Origin: Litoditis marina
Taxonomy: Eukaryota > Nematoda > Chromadorea > Rhabditida > Rhabditidae
Direction of reading: 5' to 3'
NCBI GenBank assembly: GCA_964036275.1
Contig: CAXIWQ010000068.1
Span: 18,078 to 82,077 of the forward strand
DNA length: 64,000 nucleotides
The position numbers and the translations under genes were made by a program. Shown in pieces: positions 45,680 through 59,090 of this stretch. Each line of letters starts with the position of its first letter. Within the stretch, counting starts at the first letter, position 1. Under the pieces are notes generated by a model that worked only from the letters and a program-made list of their open reading frames with translations, was not told the origin of the DNA and did not search any database.

Positions 45680-48600
45680 TATCGAAACTCAGAAAGTTCG
45701 AATTTTGGCCGCGCTGATATTGAATCGGCCGGATTCCGAAGTTTTCACAGGTCAATCTGAAGATTGTAAGAAAACCAATTGTTTCATGGTAGTTGTTCCT
45801 ATAAGTGGGGAGATAGTCCAATTGAGTAGTAACAGTGTACTAAAGGTTTTTCATGTATACAAGCTCTGTATCGAAACTCAGAAAGTTCGAATTTTGGCCG
45901 CGCTGATATTCAATCGGCCGGATTCCGAAGTTTTCACAGGTCAATCAGAAGATTGTAAGAAAACCAATTGTTTCATGGTAGTTGTTACTATAAGTGGGGA
46001 GATAGTCCAACTGAGTAGTAACAGTGTTCTAAAGGTTTTTCATGTATACAAGCTCTGTATCGAAACCCAGAAAGTTCGAATTTTGGCCGCGCTGATATTG
46101 AATCGGCCGGATTTCGAAGTTTTCACAGAACAATCTAAAGATTGTAAGAAAACCAATTGTTTCATGGTAGTTGTTACCATAAGTGAGAAAATAGTCCAAT
46201 TGAGTAGTAACAGTGTACTAAAGGTTTTTCATGTATACAACCTCTGTATCGAAACTCAGAAAGTTCGAATTTTGGCCGCGCTGATATTGAATCGGCCGGA
46301 TTCCGAAGTTTTCACAGAACAATCTAAAGATTGTAAGAAAACCAATTGTTTCATGGTAGTTGTTACCATAAGTGAGAAAATAGTCCAATTGAGTAGTAAC
46401 AGTGTACTAAAGGTTTTTCATGTATACAACCTCTGTATCGAAACTCAGAAAGTTCGAATTTTGGCCGCGCTGATATTCAATCGGCCGGATTCCGAAGTTT
46501 TCACAGGTCAATCTGAAGATTGTAAGAAAACCAATTGTTTCATGGTAGTTGTTACTATAAGTGGGGAGATAGTCCAATTGAGTAGTAACAGTGTACTAAA
46601 GGTTTTTCATGTATACAAGCTCTGTATCGAAACTCAGAAAGTTCGAATTTTGGCCGCGCTGATATTCAATCGGCCGGATTCCGAAGTTTTCACAGGTCAA
46701 TCTGAAGATTGTAAGAAAACCAATTGTTTCATGGTAGTTGTTACTATAAGTGAGGAGATAATCCAACTGAGTAGTAACAGTGTACTAAAGGTTTTTCATG
46801 TATACAAGCTCTGTATCGAAACCCAGAAAGTTCGAATTTTGGCCGCGCTGATATTGAATCGGCCGGGTTCCGAAGTTTTCACCGGTCAACCTGAAGATTG
46901 TAAGAAAACCAATTGTTTCATGTTAGTTGTGACCATACGTGGGAAGATAGTCCAATTGAGTAGTAACAGTGTACTAAAGGTTTTTCATGTATACAAGCTC
47001 TGTATCGAAACTCAGAAAGTTCGAATTTTGGCCGCGCTGATATTCAATCGGCCGGATTCCGAAGTTTTCACAGGTCAATCTGAAGATTGTAAGAAAACCA
47101 ATTGTTTCATGGTAGTTGTTACTATAAGTGAGGAGATAGTCCAACTGAGAAGTAACAGTGTACTAAAGGTTTTTCATGTATACAAGCTCTGTATCGAAAC
47201 CCAGAAAGTTCGAATTTTGGCCGCGCTGATATTGAATCGGCCGGGTTCCGAAGTTTTCACCGGTCAACCTGAAGATTGTAAATAGGTCAATTGTTTCATG
47301 TTAGTTGTGACCATACGTGGGAAGATAGTCCAATTGAGTAGTAACAGTTTACTAAAGGTTTTTCATGTATACAAGCTCTGTATAGAAACTCAGAAAGTTT
47401 GAATTTTGGCCGCGCTGATATTGAATCGGACGGATTTCGAAGTTTTCACCGGTCAATCTGAAGATTGTAAGGAGGCCAATTGTTTCATGGTAGTTGTGAC
47501 CATAAGTGGGAAGATAGTCCAATTGAGTACTAACAGTGTACTGAAGGTTTTACATGTATACAAGCTCTGTATCGAAACTCAGAAAGTTCGAATTTTGGCC
47601 GCGCTGATATTGAATCGGCCGGATTTCGAAGTTTTCACCGGTCAATCTGAAGATTGTAAGGAGGCCAATTGTTTCATGGTAGTTGTGACCATAAGTGGAA
47701 AGATAGTCCAGTTGAGAAGTAACAGTGTACTAAAGGTTTTTCATGTATACAACCTCTGTATCGAAACTCAGAAAGTTCGAATTTTGGCCGCGATGATATT
47801 CAATCGGCCGGATTCCGAAGTTTTCACAGGTCAATCTGAAGATTGTAAGGAAACCAATTGTTTCATAATAGTTGTTACAATAAGTGGGAAGATAGTTCAA
47901 TTAAGTGGTAACAGTGTACGGAAGGTTTTTCATGTATACAAGCTCTGTATCGAAACTCAGAAAGTTCGAATTTTGGCCGCGCTGATATTGAATCGGCCGG
48001 TTTTCGAAGTTTTCACAGGTCAATCTGAAGATTGTACGAAGGCCAATTGTTTCATAATAGTTGTTACAATAAGTGGGAAGGTAGTCCAATTGAGTAGTAA
48101 CAGTGCACTAAAGGTTTTTCATATATACAAGCTCTGTATCGAAACTCAGAAAGTTCGAATTTTGGCCGCGCTGATATTCAATCGGCCGGGTTCCGAAGTT
48201 TTCACCGGTCAACCTGAAGATTGTAAATAGGTCAATTGTTTCATGTTAGTTGTGACCATACGTGGAAAGATAGTCCAATTGAGTAGTAACAGTGTACTAA
48301 AGGTTTTTCATGTATACAAGCTCTGTATCGAAACTCAGAAAGTTCGAATTTTGGCCGCGCTGATATTGAATCGGCCGGATTTCGAAGTTTTCACAGGTCA
48401 ATCTGAAGATTGTACGAAGGCCAATTGTTTCATAATAGTTGTTACAATGAGTGGAAAGATAGTCCAATTGAGTAGTAACAGTGTACTAATGGTTTTTCAT
48501 GTATACAAGCTCTGTATCGAAACTCAGAAAGTTCGAATTTTGGCCGCGCTGATATTGAATCGGCCGGATTTCGAAGTTTTCACAGGTCAATCTGAAGATT

Positions 48601-51600
48601 GTACGAAGGCCAATTGTTTCATAATAGTTGTTACAATGAGTGGGAAGATAGTCCAATTGAGTAGTAACAGTGTACTAAAGGTTTTTCATGTATACAAGCT
48701 CTGTATCGAAACTCAGAAAGTTCGAATTTCGGCCGCGCTGATATTCAATCGGCCGGATTCCGAAGTTTACACCGGTCAATCTGAAGATTGTAAGGAGGCC
48801 AATTGTTTCATGGTAGTTGTTACCATAAGTGGGAAGATAGTCCAATTGAGTAGTAACAGCGTACTAAAGGTTTTTCATGTTTACAAGCTCTGTATCGAAA
48901 CTCAGAAAGTTCGAATTTTGGCCGCGCTGATATTCAATCGGCCGGATTCCGAAGTTTTCACAGGTCAATCTGAAGATTGTAAGAAAACCAATTGTTTCAT
49001 GGTAGTTGTTACCATAAGTGGGAAAATAGTCCAATTGAGTAGTAACAGTGTACTAAAGATTTTTCATGTATACAAGCTCTGTATCGAAACTCAGAAAGTT
49101 CGAATTTTGGCCGCGCTGATATTGAATCGGCCGGATTCCGAAGTTTTCACAGGTCAATCTGAAGATTGTAAGAAAACCAATTGTTTCATGGTAGTTGTTA
49201 CTATAAGTGGGGAGATAGTCCAATTGAGTAGTAACAGTGTACTAAAGGTTTTTCATGTATACAAGCTCTGTATCGAAACTCAGAAAGTTCGAATTTTGGC
49301 CGCGCTGATATTCAATCGGCCGGATTCCGAAGTTTTCACAGGTCAATCTGAAGATTGTAAGAAAACCAATTGTTTCATGGTAGTTGTTACTATAAGTGAG
49401 GAGATAGTCCAACTGAGAAGTAACAGTGTACTAAAGGTTTTTCATGTATACAAGCTCTGTATCGAAACCCAGAAAGTTCGAATTTTGGCCGCGCTGATAT
49501 TGAATCGGCCGGGTTCCGAAGTTTTCACCGGTCAACCTGAAGATTGTAAATAGGTCAATTGTTTCATGTTAGTTGTGACCATACGTGGGAAGATAGTCCA
49601 ATTGAGTAGTAACAGTGTACTAAAGGTTTTTCATGTTTACAAGCTCTGTATCGAAACTCAGAAAGTTCGAATTTTGGCCGCGCTGATATTCAATCGGCCG
49701 GATTCCGAAGTTTTCACAGGTCAATCTGAAGATTGTAAGAAAACCAATTGTTTCATGGTAGTTGTTACCAAAAGTGGGAAAATAGTCCAATTGAGTAGTA
49801 ACAGTGTACTAAAGATTTTTCATGTATACAAGCTCTGTATCGAAACTCAGAAAGTTCGAATTTTGGCCGCGCTGATATTGAATCGGCCGGATTCCGAAGT
49901 TTTCACAGGTCAATCTGAAGATTGTAAGAAAACCAATTGTTTCATGGTAGTTGTTCCTATAAGTGGGGAGATAGTCCAATTGAGTAGTAACAGTGTACTA
50001 AAGGTTTTTCATGTATACAAGCTCTGTATCGAAACTCAGAAAGTTCGAATTTTGGCCGCGCTGATATTCAATCGGCCGGATTCCGAAGTTTTCACAGGTC
50101 AATCAGAAGATTGTAAGAAAACCAATTGTTTCATGGTAGTTGTTACTATAAGTGGGGAGATAGTCCAACTGAGTAGTAACAGTGTACTAAAGGTTTTTCA
50201 TGTATACAAGCTCTGTATCGAAACCCAGAAAGTTCGAATTTTGGCCGCGCTGATATTGAATCGGCCGGATTTCGAAGTTTTCACAGAACAATCTAAAGAT
50301 TGTAAGAAAACCAATTGTTTCATGGTAGTTGTTACCATAAGTGAGAAAATAGTCCAATTGAGTAGTAACAGTGTACTAAAGGTTTTTCATGTATACAACC
50401 TCTGTATCGAAACTCAGAAAGTTCGAATTTTGGCCGCGCTGATATTCAATCGGCCGGATTCCGAAGTTTTCACAGGTCAATCTGAAGATTGTAAGAAAAC
50501 CAATTGTTTCATGGTAGTTGTTACTATAAGTGGGGAGATAGTCCAATTGAGTAGTAACAGTGTACTAAAGGTTTTTCATGTATACAAGCTCTGTATCGAA
50601 ACTCAGAAAGTTCGAATTTTGGCCGCGCTGATATTCAATCGGCCGGATTCCGAAGTTTTCACAGGTCAATCTGAAGATTGTAAGAAAACCAATTGTTTCA
50701 TGGTAGTTGTTACTATAAGTGAGGAGATAGTCCAACTGAGTAGTAACAGTGTACTAAAGGTTTTTCATGTATACAAGCTCTGTATCGAAACCCAGAAAGT
50801 TCGAATTTTGGCCGCGCTGATATTGAATCGGCCGGGTTCCGAAGTTTTCACCGGTCAACCTGAAGATTGTAAGAAAACCAATTGTTTCATGTTAGTTGTG
50901 ACCATACGTGGGAAGATAGTCCAATTGAGTAGTAACAGTGTACTAAAGGTTTTTCATGTATACAAGCTCTGTATCGAAACTCAGAAAGTTCGAATTTTGG
51001 CCGCGCTGATATTCAATCGGCCGGATTCCGAAGTTTTCACAGGTCAATCTGAAGATTGTAAGAAAACCAATTGTTTCATGGTAGTTGTTACTATAAGTGA
51101 GGAGATAGTCCAACTGAGAAGTAACAGTGTACTAAAGGTTTTTCATGTATACAAGCTCTGTATCGAAACCCAGAAAGTTCGAATTTTGGCCGCGCTGATA
51201 TTGAATCGGCCGGGTTCCGAAGTTTTCACCGGTCAACCTGAAGATTGTAAATAGGTCAATTGTTTCATGTTAGTTGTGACCATACGTGGGAAGATAGTCC
51301 AATTGAGTAGTAACAGTGTACTAAAGGTTTTTCATGTATACAAGCTCTGTATCGAAACTCAGAAAGTTTGAATTTTGGCCGCGCTGACATTGAATCGGAC
51401 GGATTTCGAAGTTTTCACCGGTCAATCTGAAGATTGTAAGGAGGCCAATTGTTTCATGGTAGTTGTGACCATAAGTGGGAAGATAGTCCAATTGAGTACT
51501 AACAGTGTACTGAAGGTTTTACATGTATACAAGCTCTGTATCGAAACTCAGAAAGTTCGAATTTTGGCCGCGCTGATATTGAATCGGCCGGATTTCGAAG

Positions 51601-54600
51601 TTTTCACCGGTCAATCTGAAGATTGTAAGGAGGCCAATTGTTTCATGGTAGTTGTGACCATAAGTGGAAAGATAGTCCAGTTGAGTAGTAACAGTGTACT
51701 AAAGGTTTTTCATGTATACAACCTCTGTATCGAAACTCAGAAAGTTCGAATTTTGGCCGCGCTGATATTCAATCGGCCGGATTCCGAAGTTTTCACAGGT
51801 CAATCTGAAGATTGTAAGGAAACCAATTGTTTCATAATAGTTGTTACAATAAGTGGGAAGATAGTTCAATTAAGTGGTAACAGTGTACGGAAGGTTTTTC
51901 ATGTATACAAGCTCTGTATCGAAACTCAGAAAGTTCGAATTTTGGCCGCGCTGATATTGAATCGGCCGGATTTCGAAGTTTTCACAGGTCAATCTGAAGA
52001 TTGTACGAAGGCCAATTGTTTCATAATAGTTGTTACAATAAGTGGGAAGGTAGTCCAATTGAGTAGTAACAGTGCACTAAAGGTTTTTCATGTATACAAG
52101 CTCTGTATCGAAACTCAGAAAGTTCGAATTTTGGCCGCGCTGATATTCAATCGGCCGGGTTCCGAAGTTTTCACCGGTCAACCTGAAGATTGTAAATAGG
52201 TCAATTGTTTCATGTTAGTTGTGACCATACGTGGAAAGATAGTCCAATTGAGTAGTAACAGTGTACTAAAGGTTTTTCATGTATACAAGCTCTGTATCGA
52301 AACTCAGAAAGTTCGAATTTTGGCCGCGCTGATATTGAATCGGCCGGATTTCGAAGTTTTCACAGGTCAATCTGAAGATTGTACGAAGGCCAATTGTTTC
52401 ATAATAGTTGTTACAATGAGTGGGAAGATAGTCCAATTGAGTAGTAACAGTGTACTAAAGGTTTTTCATGTATACAAGCTCTGTATCGAAACTCAGAAAG
52501 TTCGAATTTTGGCCGCGCTGATATTGAATCGGCCGGATTTCGAAGTTTTCACAGGTCAATCTGAAGATTGTACGAAGGCCAATTGTTTCATAATAGTTGT
52601 TACAATGAGTGGGAAGATAGTCCAATTGAGTAGTAACAGTGTACTAAAGGTTTTTCATGTATACAAGCTCTGTATCGAAACTCAGAAAGTTCGAATTTCG
52701 GCCGCGCTGATATTCAATCGGCCGGATTCCGAAGTTTTCACCGGTCAATCTGAAGATTGTAAGGAGGCCAATTGTTTCATGGTAGTTGTTACCATAAGTG
52801 GGAAGATAGTCCAATTGAGTAGTAACAGCGTACTAAAGGTTTTTCATGTTTACAAGCTCTGTATCGAAACTCAGAAAGTTCGAATTTTGGCCGCGCTGAT
52901 ATTCAATCGGCCGGATTCCGAAGTTTTCACAGGTCAATCTGAAGATTGTAAGAAAACCAATTGTTTCATGGTAGTTGTTACCATAAGTGGGAAAATAGTC
53001 CAATTGAGTAGTAACAGTGTACTAAAGATTTTTCATGTATACAAGCTCTGTATCGAAACTCAGAAAGTTCGAATTTTGGCCGCGCTGATATTGAATCGGC
53101 CGGATTCCGAAGTTTTCACAGGTCAATCTGAAGATTGTAAGAAAACCAATTGTTTCATGGTAGTTGTTACTATAAGTGGGGAGATAGTCCAATTGAGTAG
53201 TAACAGTGTACTAAAGGTTTTTCATGTATACAAGCTCTGTATCGAAACTCAGAAAGTTTGAATTTTGGCCGCGCTGATATTCAATCGGCCGGATTCCGAA
53301 GTTTTCACAGGTCAATCTGAAGATTGTAAGAAAACCAATTGTTTCATGGTAGTTGTTACTATAAGTGAGGAGATAGTCCAACTGAGAAGTAACAGTGTAC
53401 TAAAGGTTTTTCATGTATACAAGCTCTGTATCGAAACCCAGAAAGTTCGAATTTTGGCCGCGCTGATATTGAATCGGCCGGGTTCCGAAGTTTTCACCGG
53501 TCAACCTGAAGATTGTAAATAGGTCAATTGTTTCATGTTAGTTGTGACCATACGTGGGAAGATAGTCCAATTGAGTAGTAACAGTGTACTAAAGGTTTTT
53601 CATGTTTACAAGCTCTGTATCGAAACTCAGAAAGTTCGAATTTTGGCCGCGCTGATATTCAATCGGCCGGATTCCGAAGTTTTCACAGGTCAATCTGAAG
53701 ATTGTAAGAAAACCAATTGTTTCATGGTAGTTGTTACCAAAAGTGGGAAAATAGTCCAATTGAGTAGTAACAGTGTACTAAAGATTTTTCATGTATACAA
53801 GCTCTGTATCGAAACTCAGAAAGTTCGAATTTTGGCCGCGCTGATATTGAATCGGCCGGATTCCGAAGTTTTCACAGGTCAATCTGAAGATTGTAAGAAA
53901 ACCAATTGTTTCATGGTAGTTGTTCCTATAAGTGGGGAGATAGTCCAATTGAGTAGTAACAGTGTACTTAAGGTTTTTCATGTATACAAGCTCTGTATCG
54001 AAACTCAGAAAGTTCGAATTTTGGCCGCGCTGATATTCAATCGGCCGGATTCCGAAGTTTTCACAGGTCAATCAGAAGATTGTAAGAAAACCAATTGTTT
54101 CATGGTAGTTGTTACTATAAGTGGGGAGATAGTCCAACTGAGTAGTAACAGTGTACTAAAGGTTTTTCATGTATACAAGCTCTGTATCGAAACCCAGAAA
54201 GTTCGAATTTTGGCCGCGCTGATATTGAATCGGCCGGATTTCGAAGTTTTCACAGAACAATCTAAAGATTGTAAGAAAACCAATTGTTTCATGGTAGTTG
54301 TTACCATAAGTGAGAAAATAGTCCAATTGAGTAGTAACAGTGTACTAAAGATTTTTCATGTATACAAGCTCTGTATCGAAACCCAGAAAGTTCGAATTTT
54401 GGCCGCGCTGATATTGAATCGGCCGGGTTCCGAAGTTTTCACCGGTCAACCTGAAGATTGTAAATAGGTCAATTGTTTCATGTTAGTTGTGACCATACGT
54501 GGGAAGATAGTCCAATTGAGTAGTAACAGTGTACTAAAGGTTTTTCATGTTTACAAGCTCTGTATCGAAACTCAGAAAGTTCGAATTTTGGCCGCGCTGA

Positions 54601-57600
54601 TATTGAATCGGCCGGATTTCGAAGTTTTCACAGGTCAATCTGAAGATTGTACGAAGGCCAATTGTTTCATAATAGTTGTTACAATGAGTGGGAAGATAGT
54701 CCAATTGAGTAGTAACAGTGTACTAAAGGTTTTTCATGTATACAAGCTCTGTATCGAAACTCAGAAAGTTCGAATTTCGGCCGCGCTGATATTCAATCGG
54801 CCGGATTCCGAAGTTTTCACCGGTCAATCTGAAGATTGTAAGGAGGCCAATTGTTTCATGGTAGTTGTTACCATAAGTGGGAAGATAGTCCAATTGAGTA
54901 GTAACAGCGTACTAAAGGTTTTTCATGTTTACAAGCTCTGTATCGAAACTCAGAAAGTTCGAATTTTGGCCGCGCTGATATTCAATCGGCCGGATTCCGA
55001 AGTTTTCACAGGTCAATCTGAAGATTGTAAGAAAACCAATTGTTTCATGGTAGTTGTTACCATAAGTGGAAAAATAGTCCAATTGAGTAGTAACAGTGTA
55101 CTAAAGATTTTTCATGTATACAAGCTCTGTATCGAAACTCAGAAAGTTCGAATTTTGGCCGCGCTGATATTGAATCGGCCGGATTCCGAAGTTTTCACCG
55201 GTCAACCTGAAGATTGTAAATAGGTCAATTGTTTCATGTTAGTTGTTACTATAAGTGGGGAGATAGTCCAATTGAGTAGTAACAGTGTACTAAAGATTTT
55301 TCATGTATACAAGCTCTGTATCGAAACTCAGAAAGTTCGAATTTTGGCCGCGCTGATATTCAATCGGCCGGATTCCGAAGTTTTCACAGGTCAATCTGAA
55401 GATTGTAAGAAAACCAATTGTTTCATGGTAGTTGTTACTATAAGTGGGGAGATAGTCCAATTGAGTAGTAACAGTGTACTAAAGGTTTTTCATGTATACA
55501 AGCTCTGTATCGAAACTCAGAAAGTTCGAATTTTGGCCGCGCTGATATTCAATCGGCCGGATTCCGAAGTTTTCACAGGTCAATCTGAAGATTGTAAGAA
55601 AACCAATTGTTTCATGGTAGTTGTTACTATAAGTGAGGAGATAGTCCAACTGAGAAGTAACAGTGTACTAAAGGTTTTTCATGTATACAAGCTCTGTATC
55701 GAAACCCAGAAAGTTCGAATTTTGGCCGCGCTGATATTGAATCGGCCGGGTTCCGAAGTTTTCACCGGTCAACCTGAAGATTGTAAATAGGTCAATTGTT
55801 TCATGTTAGTTGTGACCATACGTGGGAAGATAGTCCAATTGAGTAGTAACAGTGTACTAAAGGTTTTTCATGTTTACAAGCTCTGTATCGAAACTCAGAA
55901 AGTTCGAATTTTGGCCGCGCTGATATTCAATCGGCCGGATTCCGAAGTTTTCACAGGTCAATCTGAAGATTGTAAGAAAACCAATTGTTTCATGGTAGTT
56001 GTTACCAAAAGTGGGAAAATAGTCCAATTGAGTAGTAACAGTGTACTAAAGATTTTTCATGTATACAAGCTCTGTATCGAAACTCAGAAAGTTCGAATTT
56101 TGGCCGCGCTGATATTGAATCGGCCGGATTCCGAAGTTTTCACAGGTCAATCTGAAGATTGTAAGAAAACCAATTGTTTCATGGTAGTTGTTCCTATAAG
56201 TGGGGAGATAGTCCAATTGAGTAGTAACAGTGTACTAAAGGTTTTTCATGTATACAAGCTCTGTATCGAAACTCAGAAAGTTCGAATTTTGGCCGCGCTG
56301 ATATTCAATCGGCCGGATTCCGAAGTTTTCACAGGTCAATCAGAAGATTGTAAGAAAACCAATTGTTTCATGGTAGTTGTTACTATAAGTGGGGAGATAG
56401 TCCAACTGAGTAGTAACAGTGTACTAAAGGTTTTTCATGTATACAAGCTCTGTATCGAAACCCAGAAAGTTCGAATTTTGGCCGCGCTGATATTGAATCG
56501 GCCGGATTTCGAAGTTTTCACAGAACAATCTAAAGATTGTAAGAAAACCAATTGTTTCATGGTAGTTGTTACCATAAGTGAGAAAATAGTCCAATTGAGT
56601 AGTAACAGTGTACTAAAGGTTTTTCATGTATACAACCTCTGTATCGAAACTCAGAAAGTTCGAATTTTGGCCGCGCTGATATTCAATCGGCCGGATTCCG
56701 AAGTTTTCACAGGTCAATCTGAAGATTGTAAGAAAACCAATTGTTTCATGGTAGTTGTTACTATAAGTGGGGAGATAGTCCAATTGAGTAGTAACAGTGT
56801 ACTAAAGGTTTTTCATGTATACAAGCTCTGTATCGAAACTCAGAAAGTTCGAATTTTGGCCGCGCTGATATTCAATCGGCCGGATTCCGAAGTTTTCACA
56901 GGTCAATCTGAAGATTGTAAGAAAACCAATTGTTTCATGGTAGTTGTTACTATAAGTGAGGAGATAGTCCAACTGAGTAGTAACAGTGTACTAAAGGTTT
57001 TTCATGTATACAAGCTCTGTATCGAAACCCAGAAAGTTCGAATTTTGGCCGCGCTGATATTGAATCGGCCGGGTTCCGAAGTTTTCACCGGTCAACCTGA
57101 AGATTGTAAATAGGTCAATTGTTTCATGTTAGTTGTGACCATACGTGGGAAGATAGTCCAATTGAGTAGTAACAGTGTACTAAAGGTTTTTCATGTATAC
57201 AAGCTCTGTATCGAAACTCAGAAAGTTCGAATTTTGGCCGCGCTGATATTCAATCGGCCGGATTCCGAAGTTTTCACAGGTCAATCTGAAGATTATAAGA
57301 AAACCAATTGTTTCATGGTAGTTGTTACCATAAGTGGGAAGATAGTCCAATTGAGTAGTAACAGTGTACTAAAGATTTTTCATGTATACAAGCTCTGTAT
57401 CGAAACTCAGAAGGTTCGAATTTTGGCCGCGCTGATATTCAATCGGCCGGATTCCGAAGTTTTCACAGGTCAATCTGAAGATTGTAAGAAAACCAATTGT
57501 TTCATGGTAGTTGTTACTATAAGTGGGGAGATAGTCCAATTAAGTAGTAACAGTGTACTAAAGGTTTTTCATGTATACAAGCTCTGTATCAAAACTCAGA

Positions 57601-59010
57601 AGGTTCGAATTTTGGCCGCGCTGATATTCAATCGGCCGGATTCCGAAGTTTTCACAGGTCAATCTGAAGATTGTAAATAGGTCAATTGTTTCATGGTAGT
57701 TGTTACTATAAGTGGGGAGATAGTCCAATTAAGTAGTAACAGTGTCCTTAAGGTTTTTCATGTATACAAGCTCTGTATCGAAACTCAGAAAGTTCGAATT
57801 TTGGCCGCGCTGATATTGAATCAGCCGGATTTCGAAGTTTTCACGGGTCAATCTGAAGATTGTAAGGAGGCCAATTGTTTCATGGTAGTTGTGACATAAG
57901 TGGGAAGATAGTCCAATTGAGTAGTAACAGTGTACTGAAGGTTTTACATGTATACAAGCTCTTTATCGAAACTCAGAAAGTTCGAATTTTGGCCGCGCTG
58001 ATCGGCCGGATTTCGAAGTTTTCACCGGTCAACCTGAAGATTGTAAATAGGTCAATTGTTTCAAGTTAGTTGTTACTATAAGTGGAAAGATAGTCCAATT
58101 AAGTAGTAACAGCGTACTAAAGGTTTTTCATGTTTACAAGCTCTGTATCGAAACTCAGAAAGTTCGAATTTTGGCCGCGCTGATATTCAATCGGCCGGAT
58201 TCCGAAGTTTTCACAGGTCAATCTGAAGATTGTAAGAAAACCAATTGTTTCATGGTGGTTGTTACTATAAGTGGGGAGATAGTCCAACTGAGTAGTAACA
58301 GTGTACTAAAGGTTTTTCATGTAGACAAGCTCTGTATCGAAACTCAGAAAGTTCGAATTTTGGCCGCGCTGATATTGGATCGGCCGGATTCCGAAGTTTT
58401 CACAGGTCAATCTGAAGATTGTAAATAGGTCAATTGTTTCAAGTTAGTTGTTACTATAAGTGGAAAGATAGTACAATTAAGTAGTAACAGCGTACTAAAG
58501 GTTTTTCATGTTTACAAGCTCTGTATCGAAACTCAGAAAGTTCGAATTTTGGCCGCGCTGATATTCAATCGGCCGGATTCCGAAGTTTTCACAGGTCAAT
58601 CTGAAGATTGTAAGAAAACCAATTGTTTCATGGTGGTTGTTACTATAAGTGGGGAGATAGTCCAACTGAGTAGTAACAGTGTACTAAAGGTTTTTCATGT
58701 AGACAAGCTCTGTATCGAAACTCAGAAAGTTCGAATTTTGGCCGCGCTGATATTCAATCGGCCGGGTTCCGAAGTTTTCACCGGTCAACCTGAAGATTGT
58801 AAATAGGTCAATTGTTTCATGTTAGTTGTTACTATAAGTGGAAAGATAGTCCAATTAAGTAGTAACAGCGTACTAAAGGTGTTTCATGTATACAAGCTCT
58901 GTATCGAAACTCAGAAAGTTCGAATTTTGCCCGCGCTGATATTCAATCGGCCGGATTCCGAAGTTTTCACAGGTCAATCTGAAGATTGTAAGAAAACCAA
59001 TTGTTTCATG

Positions 59011-59090
59011 GTGGTAACAGCGTACTAAAGGTTTTTCATGGTGGTAACAGCGTACTAAAGGTAGTAACAGCGTACTAAAGGTTTTTCATG
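59011..59090. repeat. Rearranged satellite monomer, first copy
   Basis: Most of one monomer between TTTCATGGTGGT and GTAACAGCG is missing, and GTAACAGCGTACTAAAG is present three times in succession with spacers. It is copied exactly in the next higher-order unit. Confidence 0.8.

Larger units (their letters stand above)
42485..55220. repeat. About 21-monomer higher-order repeat
   Basis: Three units start with the variant monomer containing CGGACGG at 42485, 47406 and 51375. The last two are 3,969 bp (21 x 189) apart. The first interval is 4,921 bp, which is 25 x 189 plus the 196 bp added by the tRNA-derived insert. Segment lengths 837 and 1,323 bp recur in each. Confidence 0.75.
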
